This document shows positions 17,903 to 26,246 of a stretch of 64,000 bases of DNA, piece by piece; the stretch's first letter is position 1, and each line of letters begins with the position of its first letter. The translations under genes were made by a program, and so were the position numbers. The notes beneath the pieces are model-generated. The model had not been told where the DNA came from, ran no database searches, and saw nothing but the letters and a program-made list of their open reading frames with translations. The DNA comes from Mesorhizobium muleiense (GTDB lineage Bacteria; Pseudomonadota; Alphaproteobacteria; Rhizobiales; Rhizobiaceae). The DNA lies in assembly GCF_900099905.1 (NCBI RefSeq), contig NZ_FNEE01000016.1, positions 62,001-126,000 of the forward strand, read 5' to 3'.

Positions 17903-19774
17903 TCATAATCTCTCCACGATCAGCCGCGATGGCCTCGTTGCATCGAGGAAAACCGTGTTGCGCGCCACTTGCCGGCTACGGCCGAGCCCCGCCGGCGCAC
18001 CGGTGTTCGGATTGACGTCGAACTTCGGAAAATTGCTCGAAGAGATGTCCAGCCGCAGCCGATGGCCGGCACGGAACAGATTGGCGGTCGCAAACAGCTC
18101 GATGTGAAGCCGCATGATCTCGCCAGGTTTCACGAGCTCGGCTCTTTCGAATGAATGCCGGAAACGACAGCGGAAAATCCCGTCTGACAGGTTCAAGGCA
18201 AAGCCCGTCGGATAGTCGGCGCTCGGTGGATGGACGTCGATCAGTTTCGCGGTGAAGTCGGTGTCTGGCGCATCGGTCGTCGCCCAGAGATCCACCGCCA
18301 CCCTTCCGAGCACGGTCAAATCGTCGGCAAGCGGCTCGGTCTCGAAGGAGAGGACATCGAGACGGGCGGAAAGCGGCAGTCCGAAATTGCGGCAGCCGAA
18401 GAACCTCTCGTCCTCTCTCTGGTCGAAGCCGCCCCCTGTGAAGATCGGCTGACCGCTGGTCAGCGCGCCGCCAATGGTCGGGACCGGGTCGGAGGGATCG
18501 AAATCATAGCTTAGCGCGGCGGCGTCGGGCGCGGGAAAGGCCTCCGAAAGCCTGCCGTTGGGGTGCAGGTAGTAGTTTTGCTCGGTCATGTCCGGCAGCG
18601 GCCACCGCTTGGCTTTGATCCAGCGCCCGCCGTGATCGAGACGGCCCGTTGCAGTTTTCGTGCCCTTTCCCCCGCCCATGACAAAAAGGCGGATCGGCTC
18701 CTCGTCGAGATTGTCCTCCGGCCCGCTCCTCAGCCAGCGATCGAACCAGCGGCGACGAAACTCCAGCCAGCTCGCCGCCACATTGCCGCCGAGCGGAGCG
18801 TTCGGTCCGAAATCGACGTCGCCGGCAAAGGTCAGATTGCGATCGCCGTGCAGACCCGGACCGATGATCAAGGCGAGCGGCCGTTTGCCATTGCGTGCAA
18901 GGCCGGCGAAATTCTCGAACGTCGTCGGGACATAGACGTCGAACCAGCTCGAGATCAGGGCGATCGGAATGTGGGGAATGGCGTCGTAGAAGCCCGCTGC
19001 ATGAATGCCGACCTGCTTCCAGAAGCCGTCGAAAGTCTCGTGCCGCCACTGCTCCAGCAGGTAAGCCTCGTAGTCCGGAGCCCAGCGGAGCGGGGAACGG
19101 CCCTCCGACCAGGGCATTTTGCCGAACCAGCGATGCAGGTTTTCCGCTTCGAGGGCCTTTCGGGCCAACTCGTCGCCGGCGGCGACGGCGCTCTCGCGGG
19201 CTTCCCGGTAGGCCCAGGTCGCCTGTTTCAGCTCGAACGCGCCGCCTTGGCGGATGCCGCAGGTGAAGGCGTTAGAGAATCCGCCGGAATCGAGGATCAT
19301 GGTTGCAAGAGCCGGCGGCGCAAGGCACGCCGCCGCCATTTGGGTATGCGCAGCATAGGAAAGGCCCATGGTGCCGATCCGGCCATTGCACCAGGGCTGG
19401 GCTGCGATCCATGCAAGCGTGTCGTAGCCGTCCGGACCTTCGGAGCGATATTTGACGAACTCGCCTTCCGAGCCGTAGCGGCCGCGGCAGTCCTGGTAGA
19501 CGACGATGTAGCCATGGCGCACGAAATGCTCGGCGACCGTCGCGCGATCCATCGGTTCGGTCATGCTGACCTCGAGTTCGGCGCGCGATGCCATCGCCTT
19601 GCCATAAGGCGTCCGCTCAACGATGACGGGAGCTGGCCGGTCCAGCGCGCGGCCTCCCCTTGCCGGTCGGTAGACGTCGGTCGCCAGTCTTACCCCATCG
19701 CGCATCGTCACCATGATATCGCGGCAGAGGACCATGTCATCGGTCACGGACTGGAACGCCTGGAGGTCGGTCAT
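17903..19774 (-). CDS. CocE/NonD-family (S15 X-Pro-type) hydrolase
   Basis: This 623-residue protein has the CocE/X-Pro dipeptidyl-peptidase architecture. The alpha/beta hydrolase core has nucleophile Ser139 in GTMGLSYAA. The family-typical DGVRLATDVYRP and VYQDCRGRYGSEGEF motifs are near the N-terminus, and a C-terminal jelly-roll domain starts around residue 400. Known members cleave X-Pro dipeptides, cocaine-like esters or glutaryl amides. ATG 19774 was chosen; an upstream TTG at 19789 is possible. It is the last gene of an eight-gene minus-strand operon with a peptide importer and other amidohydrolases, consistent with degradation of imported peptides or amides. Confidence 0.88.
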   Translation of the reverse strand: MTDLQAFQSVTDDMVLCRDIMVTMRDGVRLATDVYRPARGGRALDRPAPVIVERTPYGKAMASRAELEVSMTEPMDRATVAEHFVRHGYIVVYQDCRGRYGSEGEFVKYRSEGPDGYDTLAWIAAQPWCNGRIGTMGLSYAAHTQMAAACLAPPALATMILDSGGFSNAFTCGIRQGGAFELKQATWAYREARESAVAAGDELARKALEAENLHRWFGKMPWSEGRSPLRWAPDYEAYLLEQWRHETFDGFWKQVGIHAAGFYDAIPHIPIALISSWFDVYVPTTFENFAGLARNGKRPLALIIGPGLHGDRNLTFAGDVDFGPNAPLGGNVAASWLEFRRRWFDRWLRSGPEDNLDEEPIRLFVMGGGKGTKTATGRLDHGGRWIKAKRWPLPDMTEQNYYLHPNGRLSEAFPAPDAAALSYDFDPSDPVPTIGGALTSGQPIFTGGGFDQREDERFFGCRNFGLPLSARLDVLSFETEPLADDLTVLGRVAVDLWATTDAPDTDFTAKLIDVHPPSADYPTGFALNLSDGIFRCRFRHSFERAELVKPGEIMRLHIELFATANLFRAGHRLRLDISSSNFPKFDVNPNTGAPAGLGRSRQVARNTVFLDATRPSRLIVERL

Positions 19775-19794
19775 CTCAAAAAATTCCAAGGCGT

Positions 19795-20850
19795 TCAGGC
19801 GGCGGCGTCATTGAGGTGGCATGCGCTCTTGTGTCCGGCAGCAACCACCTTCAGTCGGGGCGCTTCGGTGCGGCAACGAGGCATCGCGTGCGGGCAGCGC
19901 GGGTGGAAATGACATCCGCTCGGCGGCGAGAGCGGGCTCGGCAATTCACCCTTGATCGCGGCAAAGCCGCGTTTGGTGGTTTCGATCCGCGGCACCTCGG
20001 CGAGAAGCGCCTGCGTGTAGGGATGGTTGGCCCGTGCAAAGATCTCCTCGGCCGGAGCCTCTTCGACAATGCGGCCGAGATACATGATCGCCACCCGATC
20101 GGAGATGTGCTCGACCACTCCGAGATCGTGGCTGATGAACAAGTAAGTGAGGTTCAGCCTCTCGCGCAGGTCCATGAAGAGATTGAGGATTTGCGCCTGG
20201 ATCGAGACGTCCAAAGCGGCAACGGCCTCATCGCAGACGAGAAATTCCGGCTGCACGGCGAGCGCGCGCGCAATGCCGATCCGCTGGCGCTGGCCGCCGC
20301 TGAACTGATGCGGAAAGCGGTGTTTTAGCGCCGGATCGAGACCGGCACGCCGGAACTGTTGATCGACAAAGGTACCGAGATCGCCCTCAACCAGCCCGTG
20401 TACGCGCGGCGCCTCGCTGACGATATCGGCCGCTTTGCGGCGCGGATTGAGCGAGGCGTAGGGATTCTGGAATATCATCTGCACGCGCAGCTTGGCCTCA
20501 CGCCGTTCGAGCGGCGGAAGCGCCTTCAAGTCCTTGCCGCGCCATGATACCGATCCCTTGCTGGGCGCCACGATGCCGGCGACGATCCGCCCCAGTGTGG
20601 ACTTGCCGCATCCCGACTCGCCAACGAGGCCCAGAACCTCGCCCCTGCGAACGGCGAGGCTGACACCGTCGATCGCCTGCACGCTTGCCGTCGGTTTGGC
20701 GAGTTTGAACGAGATCGCCAAACGGGCCGCGAGATCCGGCCGCGTGCCGAAGCTGTGAGAAATCTCGTTCAGCTCGATCAGCGGCGCCATCCCGCTAGAA
20801 CCCGCTGAGGAGCTTTGAATGTCTGCCGCAACCGGAGTGGAGGGGATCAT
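19795..20850 (-). CDS. Oligopeptide-type ABC transporter ATP-binding protein (OppF type), second system
   Basis: This 351-residue ATPase has Walker A GESGCGKST, the signature SGGQRQRIGIARAL and Walker B FLVCDEAVAALD. The Pro of the usual DEP is Ala here. The C-terminal Cys motif CHFHPRCPHAMPRC is present. Start ATG 20850 overlaps the stop of the OppD-type gene (ATGA). The N-terminus carries about 30 extra residues before the ATPase fold. It pairs with the next ATPase to drive the second peptide importer. Confidence 0.9.
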   Translation of the reverse strand: MIPSTPVAADIQSSSAGSSGMAPLIELNEISHSFGTRPDLAARLAISFKLAKPTASVQAIDGVSLAVRRGEVLGLVGESGCGKSTLGRIVAGIVAPSKGSVSWRGKDLKALPPLERREAKLRVQMIFQNPYASLNPRRKAADIVSEAPRVHGLVEGDLGTFVDQQFRRAGLDPALKHRFPHQFSGGQRQRIGIARALAVQPEFLVCDEAVAALDVSIQAQILNLFMDLRERLNLTYLFISHDLGVVEHISDRVAIMYLGRIVEEAPAEEIFARANHPYTQALLAEVPRIETTKRGFAAIKGELPSPLSPPSGCHFHPRCPHAMPRCRTEAPRLKVVAAGHKSACHLNDAAA

Positions 20851-21809
20851 ACGCGGAACTCCGGCAAGGGATGAACGCAGCGGTGCTCGCGCGGGCCAGC
20901 AGTGAGCAGAGGCACCGCCTGGGCACACGCCGCGTCGGCGCGCGCGCAGCGCGGGGCGAAAGCGCATCCGGCCGGCAGCCGCGCAACACTGGGCGCCATT
21001 CCCGGGATCTGCCGAAGCCGCTCGCCACGCCGGTTCCGGCTGGGAACGGAGTCGATCAGACCGGCGGTATAAGGGTGCAACGGACGGGCGAGAACGTCCG
21101 ACACCGGGCCGGATTCGACGATGCGGCCCGCATACATCACGGCGATCCGGTCGGCGAGCCGCGAGACGACGGCGAGATCATGCGTGATCCAGATCAGCGA
21201 CGTGTTGTTCTGCGCCACGAGCTTTTGCATCTCGGCGAGAATCTGTGCCTGGATCGTCACATCGAGCGCGGTGGTCGGCTCGTCGGCGATGATGAAGTCT
21301 GGCCGGTGCAGCAGCGCAATAGCGATAACGACGCGCTGGCGCATGCCGCCGGAAAACTGATGCGGATAGGCCTGCAGCCGCTCATCCGGACTCGGGATCC
21401 CGACCATGCCGAGCGCGTCGCGCGCCCGCGCCCTGGCGTCCATGCGCGAGACGTTTTCATGCGCCTGCACCGCCTCGATCATCTGCGTGTCGATGCGCAG
21501 GACCGGGTTCAGCGTCATCATCGGATCCTGGAAGATCATCGCCATGCGGCGCCCGCGCAGCGCTCGCATCTCCTCGCGGCTGGAGCGGGTGATGTCGCGG
21601 CCGTCGAAGACGATCTGGCCGCCGACGATCGTGCCTGGCGGATCGACAAGGCCGATGATGGAAAAGCCAGTGACCGATTTGCCGGACCCGCTTTCACCGA
21701 CGAGACCCAGAACCTCGCCTCGCGCGACGCTGAACGAGACGCCGTCAACGGCTTTTGCTTGTCCGAAATGGGTCCTGAGATCGCGGACTTCGAGCACGGT
21801 CGCGTTCAT
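20847..21809 (-). CDS. Oligopeptide-type ABC transporter ATP-binding protein (OppD type), second system
   Basis: This 320-residue ATPase has Walker A GESGSGKS, the signature SGGMRQRVVIAIAL and Walker B FIIADEPTTALD. Its C-terminal cysteine cluster is GCAFAPRCARADAAC. The start at 21809 overlaps the upstream permease stop by 4 bp, and its own stop overlaps the OppF-type start, so the ATPases are tightly coupled. Confidence 0.92.
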   Translation of the reverse strand: MNATVLEVRDLRTHFGQAKAVDGVSFSVARGEVLGLVGESGSGKSVTGFSIIGLVDPPGTIVGGQIVFDGRDITRSSREEMRALRGRRMAMIFQDPMMTLNPVLRIDTQMIEAVQAHENVSRMDARARARDALGMVGIPSPDERLQAYPHQFSGGMRQRVVIAIALLHRPDFIIADEPTTALDVTIQAQILAEMQKLVAQNNTSLIWITHDLAVVSRLADRIAVMYAGRIVESGPVSDVLARPLHPYTAGLIDSVPSRNRRGERLRQIPGMAPSVARLPAGCAFAPRCARADAACAQAVPLLTAGPREHRCVHPLPEFRV

Positions 21810-22729
21810 TCGCGCCCCCGCGGGTTGAGCACGTCGCGGAGCCGATCACCGACGAGGTTGATCGCAACCACGGTAATCAGCAGCGCCACGCCGGGATAGA
21901 AACTGATCCACGTCATGCCGGAGAGCATGTACTGATAGCCGTTGGCGACCAACAGGCCGAGACTCGGCTCGGTGATCGGCACACCGAGGCCAAGAAAGGA
22001 CAAGGTCGCCTCCAGCGAAATGGCGCGCGCCACCTGCACCGTTGCGATCACGATCAGCGGCGGCAGGCAGTTGGGCAGAAGATGGACGAACAGAATGCGC
22101 CATCGCGGAATGGCGAGCGACTCTGCCGCCTCCATGTATTCCTTGCGCCGCTCCACCAGCGCCGTGCCGCGCGCGGCACGTGCATAAGTCGCCCATTCGA
22201 CGATCACCAGAGCGAGTACGACGTTGAGGATTCCCTTGCCGAGAAAGGCGAGGATCATCAGTGCAACGAGAATGGAGGGGAAGGAGAGTTGCAGATCGAC
22301 GATGCGCATGATCGCCGTCTCGGTCCGACCGCCGACATAGGCGGCGAGCAGGCCTAAAGAGGCGCCGAACAGCGCGGCGAAAAGCGCCGAGCTGACGCCG
22401 ACGCCGAGCGATATGCGCAGGCCGTAGATGATGCCCGAAAGCATGTCACGACCCTGGTCGTCGGTGCCGAGCCAGAAAATCATGCCCGTCATCGATTGCG
22501 AGCCGGGCGGCAGGCGGCTGTCCATGATGTCGAGCTGGTTGAGGTCGTAGGGATTTTGCGGCGCTATAAGTGGCGCGAGCAGCGCCAGCCCGATGATCGC
22601 GGTCAGCAGCACGAAGCCGGCAATGGCGGCAGGCGAGCGGAAGAATGCCCGCACGAGCACTCGAAACGGCGCCTCTTCACCCTTCTCGGCCTCGGTAGTC
22701 ATCGGTGGCGGCAAGGTGTCGACGCTCAT
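21806..22729 (-). CDS. Oligopeptide-type ABC transporter permease (DppC type), second system
   Basis: This 307-residue inner-membrane permease has a cytoplasmic N-terminus, a first helix near residues 37-60 and the periplasmic loop WLGTDDQGRDMLSGIIYGLR. Its EAA loop reads EAAESLAIPRWRILFVHLLP. One base separates it from the upstream permease and four bases of overlap join it to the OppD-type gene. Confidence 0.9.
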   Translation of the reverse strand: MSVDTLPPPMTTEAEKGEEAPFRVLVRAFFRSPAAIAGFVLLTAIIGLALLAPLIAPQNPYDLNQLDIMDSRLPPGSQSMTGMIFWLGTDDQGRDMLSGIIYGLRISLGVGVSSALFAALFGASLGLLAAYVGGRTETAIMRIVDLQLSFPSILVALMILAFLGKGILNVVLALVIVEWATYARAARGTALVERRKEYMEAAESLAIPRWRILFVHLLPNCLPPLIVIATVQVARAISLEATLSFLGLGVPITEPSLGLLVANGYQYMLSGMTWISFYPGVALLITVVAINLVGDRLRDVLNPRGRE

Positions 22730-22730
22730 G

Positions 22731-23708
22731 TCACGGTCCCTCGCCCTGGAGCCGCACCCGCGGGTCGAGTGCCGTATAGGTCAGGTCGACGACGAGATTG
22801 ATGATGACGAAGAAGGCGACGATCGCCATCAGGTATGCGGTGATGATCGGACGGTCGAGCACGTTGATGCTGTCGATGATCAACTTGCCCATGCCAGGCC
22901 AGCTGAACACGCTTTCGGTGACGACCGAGAAGGCGACGATAGAGCCGAATTCCAGGCCGATGATGGTCACCACCGGGATCATGATGTTCTTCGAGACGTG
23001 GACGCCGATCACGCGCGTTTCCCTGAGGCCCTTGGCCCGCGCGAACTTGACGAAATCGAGCGGCAGGACTTCGGCGACGCCGGCGCGCGTCAGGCGCAGA
23101 ATGAGGCAGGCGTCAAACAAGGCCAGGTTCACCGCCGGCAGGATCAGGTGGGCAAGGCCGTCTTTGGTCAGGAACGCCCATTGGACACCGAACAGTTCGG
23201 CGGTCTGGCCGCGCCCGCCGCTCGGCAACCAGCCGAGCTGCACGCCGAAAAACATGATCAGCACCAGCCCGACCCAGAAGGTCGGCAACGAGAAGCCAAG
23301 GATGCTGACGGTCATGATGACGCGGCTCAAGATGCCATCCGGCCGCAGTCCGGCATAAAGCCCGAGCGGCACGCCGACGACGATGGCAATGAGGATGGCA
23401 GAGACGGCCAGTTCGAGTGTTGCCGGCAGTCGCTGCAGGATCACCCTGATCGCCGGCTCGTTGTAGACGTAGCTCTCGCCAAGGTCGCCATGCAGCGCTG
23501 CCCAGAGGAAGCGGAGGTACTGCTGCCAAAGCGGCAGGTCGAGCCCGAGTGCCTGGACGACGCGCGCGCGCTCGATCTGATCGGCGTCGGGCGAGATCAA
23601 AATGTCGACGGGGTCGCCGATGACGTTGATCGCGATGAAGACGATAACCGTCATGGCGAACATGACCATCACGGCCTGGAGCAGCCGGCGCGCGACGGCT
23701 GCGGTCAT
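22731..23708 (-). CDS. Oligopeptide-type ABC transporter permease (DppB type), second system
   Basis: This 325-residue permease starts at ATG 23708 (MTAAVARRLLQ), the usual DppB-type N-terminus. The frame is open for another 50 codons upstream but has no family similarity there. The first membrane helix, the LGLDLPLWQQYLRF segment and the EAA loop FARAKGLRETRVIGVHVSKN are as expected. It lies 58 bp after the gamma-glutamyltransferase gene. Confidence 0.9.
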   Translation of the reverse strand: MTAAVARRLLQAVMVMFAMTVIVFIAINVIGDPVDILISPDADQIERARVVQALGLDLPLWQQYLRFLWAALHGDLGESYVYNEPAIRVILQRLPATLELAVSAILIAIVVGVPLGLYAGLRPDGILSRVIMTVSILGFSLPTFWVGLVLIMFFGVQLGWLPSGGRGQTAELFGVQWAFLTKDGLAHLILPAVNLALFDACLILRLTRAGVAEVLPLDFVKFARAKGLRETRVIGVHVSKNIMIPVVTIIGLEFGSIVAFSVVTESVFSWPGMGKLIIDSINVLDRPIITAYLMAIVAFFVIINLVVDLTYTALDPRVRLQGEGP

Positions 23709-23766
23709 GGCATCGCTCCGCAGCCTGATTGCCGGAAAGGGTCGCCGGTCGTCTGTGCGCGGCACA

Positions 23767-25377
23767 TCACGCCGGCACCGCCATCGCCATGCCGTCGCGC
23801 TGCGGATCGGCGCCGCCGCGGCAAATTCCGTCTTCGATCTGGATGCCGTGGAGGGCGGCAAAAGCGTAACTTTGCCAGGAGCGCTTCACTTCGTAGCCCC
23901 GGCCCTCGATTTCTTCAGTGACATAGCGCGGAATGCGATTGGAGACGTCGATTGTGTTCGACACCGCCACGATCCTCGGGGCGGCCACCGCTTCCGACAT
24001 GCTCATATCGAAATCAATGAGATTCATCAGCCCCTGCGCCATGGACGGCGCGATATAGCTGCCGCCGGGCGCTCCCATGACGATCACCGGCCGGTCGTCC
24101 TTGAATACGATTGTGGGCGCCGCAGAGCTGGCCCGCCGCTTGCCGGGAGCCAGCGATCCGGCCCGGCCCGGCCTTGGGTCGAAGCGGCTCATCGTTCCGT
24201 TGTACATGAATCCCAGGCCATCGGTGATCGCCCCCGAGGGACTGCCCAGCGTGTGGGTCAAGGCGACGGCATTGCCCTCACGGTCGACCACCGAAATATG
24301 GGTCGTGTCGCGCGGCGACCGGTCATCGACGCGCTCGATCCTGGCGCGCAGCCCGGCCTTGATCTCGGCGGCGAGCCCGCTGCAATAGTCGCGGGACAGC
24401 AGCCGCGCGACCGGCACGTCGACATAGGCAGGATCGCCGAGATGGCGGTCCTTGTCGATGGTCATGCGCTTCATCGCCTCCGCTAGCAGGACGATGTGCT
24501 CGGCACCGTCATGCTCCATGGCTCCGACATCAAAATGCTCGAGGATGTGGAGCAATTGCAGCATGGATATGCCGCTGGCGGGCGGCGGGCTGGTCGCGAT
24601 ATCGTAGCCACGATACTCGCCCCAGAGCGGTTGCGCGGTGGATAGCTCATAGCGCGCCAGATCATCCTTCCCGATAAGGCCGCCGTTGGCGGCCATGTCG
24701 GCGGCGATTTCTTCGGCGATCTCGCCCTTGTAGAAAATGTCCGGACCGGCGGCCGCGATGCGCTCGAGCGTTTGGGCGAGGTCGGTGTTGACGACGACGT
24801 CGCCTGGCAGCTTGACCGCGCCGTCCGGGCGAAAATAGATGGCGCGCCCCGTGTTGCTGAAGCGCAGCTTGTCAAGGGTCCGCACTTCGCCGGTATCTAC
24901 GCCGTCCTGGGCCCAGTACCAATGGACATGCGGGCGGACCATAAAGCCGCGCCTCGCCTGCTTGGCGGCGGGTGCGACGACGTCGGCCCACTCAAAAGTG
25001 CCGTATCTCGCCAGCGCCTCGGCATAGCCCTTGACACTGCCCGGCGTGCAGACGGCGAGATAGCCGATCTCGCTGATGCCGCCTTCCAGCAGAAAGGCGA
25101 AGCCGTCGCGCGACTGGCCGACCAGAAGGTCGCTCCACATTTCAGGCGACGCTTTGAGCGGCGCCCTGGCGTAGAATTCTAGCACCTCGTGCACGCCGCG
25201 TCGCGGCATATAGACCTGCATCGAGCCAAAGCCCCCGATGCCGGCCATTTGAGGGTCGACGACGCCTTGCATGAAAGCGCAGGCGATCGCCGCATCGACG
25301 GCGTTGCCGCCGCGTTTGAGCACCAGAGCGCCCGCCTCGACCGCCTCCGGCTGCGGCGCAACGATCATTGCATTCAT
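23767..25377 (-). CDS. Gamma-glutamyltransferase family protein
   Basis: This 536-residue protein has the N-terminal nucleophile hydrolase features of gamma-glutamyltransferases. RGGNAVDAAIA lies near residue 22. The self-cleavage site is before Thr358 in RDTTHISVVDREGNAVALT, and GSPSGAITDG and the APGGSYI region follow. In this family the proenzyme cleaves itself and the new N-terminal Thr attacks gamma-glutamyl bonds. No signal peptide is visible from this start, unlike the periplasmic E. coli enzyme, so it probably acts in the cytoplasm on imported substrates. The start overlaps the upstream hydrolase stop (ATGA). It could instead be an acylase-like paralogue. Confidence 0.88.
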   Translation of the reverse strand: MNAMIVAPQPEAVEAGALVLKRGGNAVDAAIACAFMQGVVDPQMAGIGGFGSMQVYMPRRGVHEVLEFYARAPLKASPEMWSDLLVGQSRDGFAFLLEGGISEIGYLAVCTPGSVKGYAEALARYGTFEWADVVAPAAKQARRGFMVRPHVHWYWAQDGVDTGEVRTLDKLRFSNTGRAIYFRPDGAVKLPGDVVVNTDLAQTLERIAAAGPDIFYKGEIAEEIAADMAANGGLIGKDDLARYELSTAQPLWGEYRGYDIATSPPPASGISMLQLLHILEHFDVGAMEHDGAEHIVLLAEAMKRMTIDKDRHLGDPAYVDVPVARLLSRDYCSGLAAEIKAGLRARIERVDDRSPRDTTHISVVDREGNAVALTHTLGSPSGAITDGLGFMYNGTMSRFDPRPGRAGSLAPGKRRASSAAPTIVFKDDRPVIVMGAPGGSYIAPSMAQGLMNLIDFDMSMSEAVAAPRIVAVSNTIDVSNRIPRYVTEEIEGRGYEVKRSWQSYAFAALHGIQIEDGICRGGADPQRDGMAMAVPA

Positions 25378-26234
25378 CTTGATGCGTTCCGTCGTTCCTT
25401 GAGCGCCTGGGCCAGGAAATCCTTGACCGGATCGAGAACCGCGTCGCGTTCGTGGGCTACCCCGGGCAGCAAATCAAAGCGTACGCGCACACCCGCTTCC
25501 TCGAACGATCGACACAACGTCCTGAGGCGCTCCGGCCTCGTTTGTCCTGCATCGTTGGCGCCCGACATCCAATGGGTGCTGTCCTGGGCGTGCGTGATTT
25601 CCCAGGTCTCCAGGTCGGCATCGCCGACGATCATCTGGACAGGCACTTTTGCCAGCGCGGCGGCGTCGAAGGTAATGCCGAATTTCTCCGGCAGGTCGCG
25701 AATCCCCACCCACCAGTCCCGCGTGGGATCGAGCAGGGTCACCGATCCCGGTGCGCCGATCGACGCCGCCCATAGCCTGTCGGGATGAAGGATGGCGAAG
25801 CGATGGGTGAAATGCCCGCCGCCGGAAAATCCGAACATAGCGAAGCGGGTCCAGTCCTGACGGTATTTCGCGACGACTTCCTCGACTATCGCGAGCAGCA
25901 CCTGATCGTAGCGGATGTCGCCCTCGATCATGTATTTGTATCCGCTGCGGGCATCGTCGCCGAGAACGCCCATTGGAAACACCGGGCACAAAATGGCGCA
26001 GTCGTTCCAGCGCCCGAACTCGGCGAACGCATCACGGAAACCCAGGAACGAGGTGCGGCCGGTACCATGGACGGCCACCAGCAGGTCGACTTGGGCGCCT
26101 TCCCCAACCGCAGGCGGTACATACAGGCAATAGTGGAAGCGTGGGTCCGATTTGGAAGCAAAGATGGCGGTCGCGCCAAGATCGTATGTAGCGCGACCGC
26201 GATCCGCAACAGATCCCGTGACGATGCTCGTCAA
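25374..26234 (-). CDS. Alpha/beta hydrolase (PHB-depolymerase/feruloyl-esterase-like fold)
   Basis: This 286-residue cytoplasmic alpha/beta hydrolase has nucleophile Ser137 in FGFSGGGHF, an oxyanion segment VAVHGTGR and a probable His in GVAHERDAV. The overall pattern resembles the poly(3-hydroxybutyrate) depolymerase or dienelactone-hydrolase-like groups. It sits between the binding protein (12 bp) and gamma-glutamyltransferase (4-bp overlap) genes of the peptide importer operon. An ester or amide hydrolase acting on the transported compound is plausible, but the substrate is unknown. Confidence 0.75.
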   Translation of the reverse strand: MTSIVTGSVADRGRATYDLGATAIFASKSDPRFHYCLYVPPAVGEGAQVDLLVAVHGTGRTSFLGFRDAFAEFGRWNDCAILCPVFPMGVLGDDARSGYKYMIEGDIRYDQVLLAIVEEVVAKYRQDWTRFAMFGFSGGGHFTHRFAILHPDRLWAASIGAPGSVTLLDPTRDWWVGIRDLPEKFGITFDAAALAKVPVQMIVGDADLETWEITHAQDSTHWMSGANDAGQTRPERLRTLCRSFEEAGVRVRFDLLPGVAHERDAVLDPVKDFLAQALKERRNASR

Positions 26235-26246
26235 GTCTACACCTCC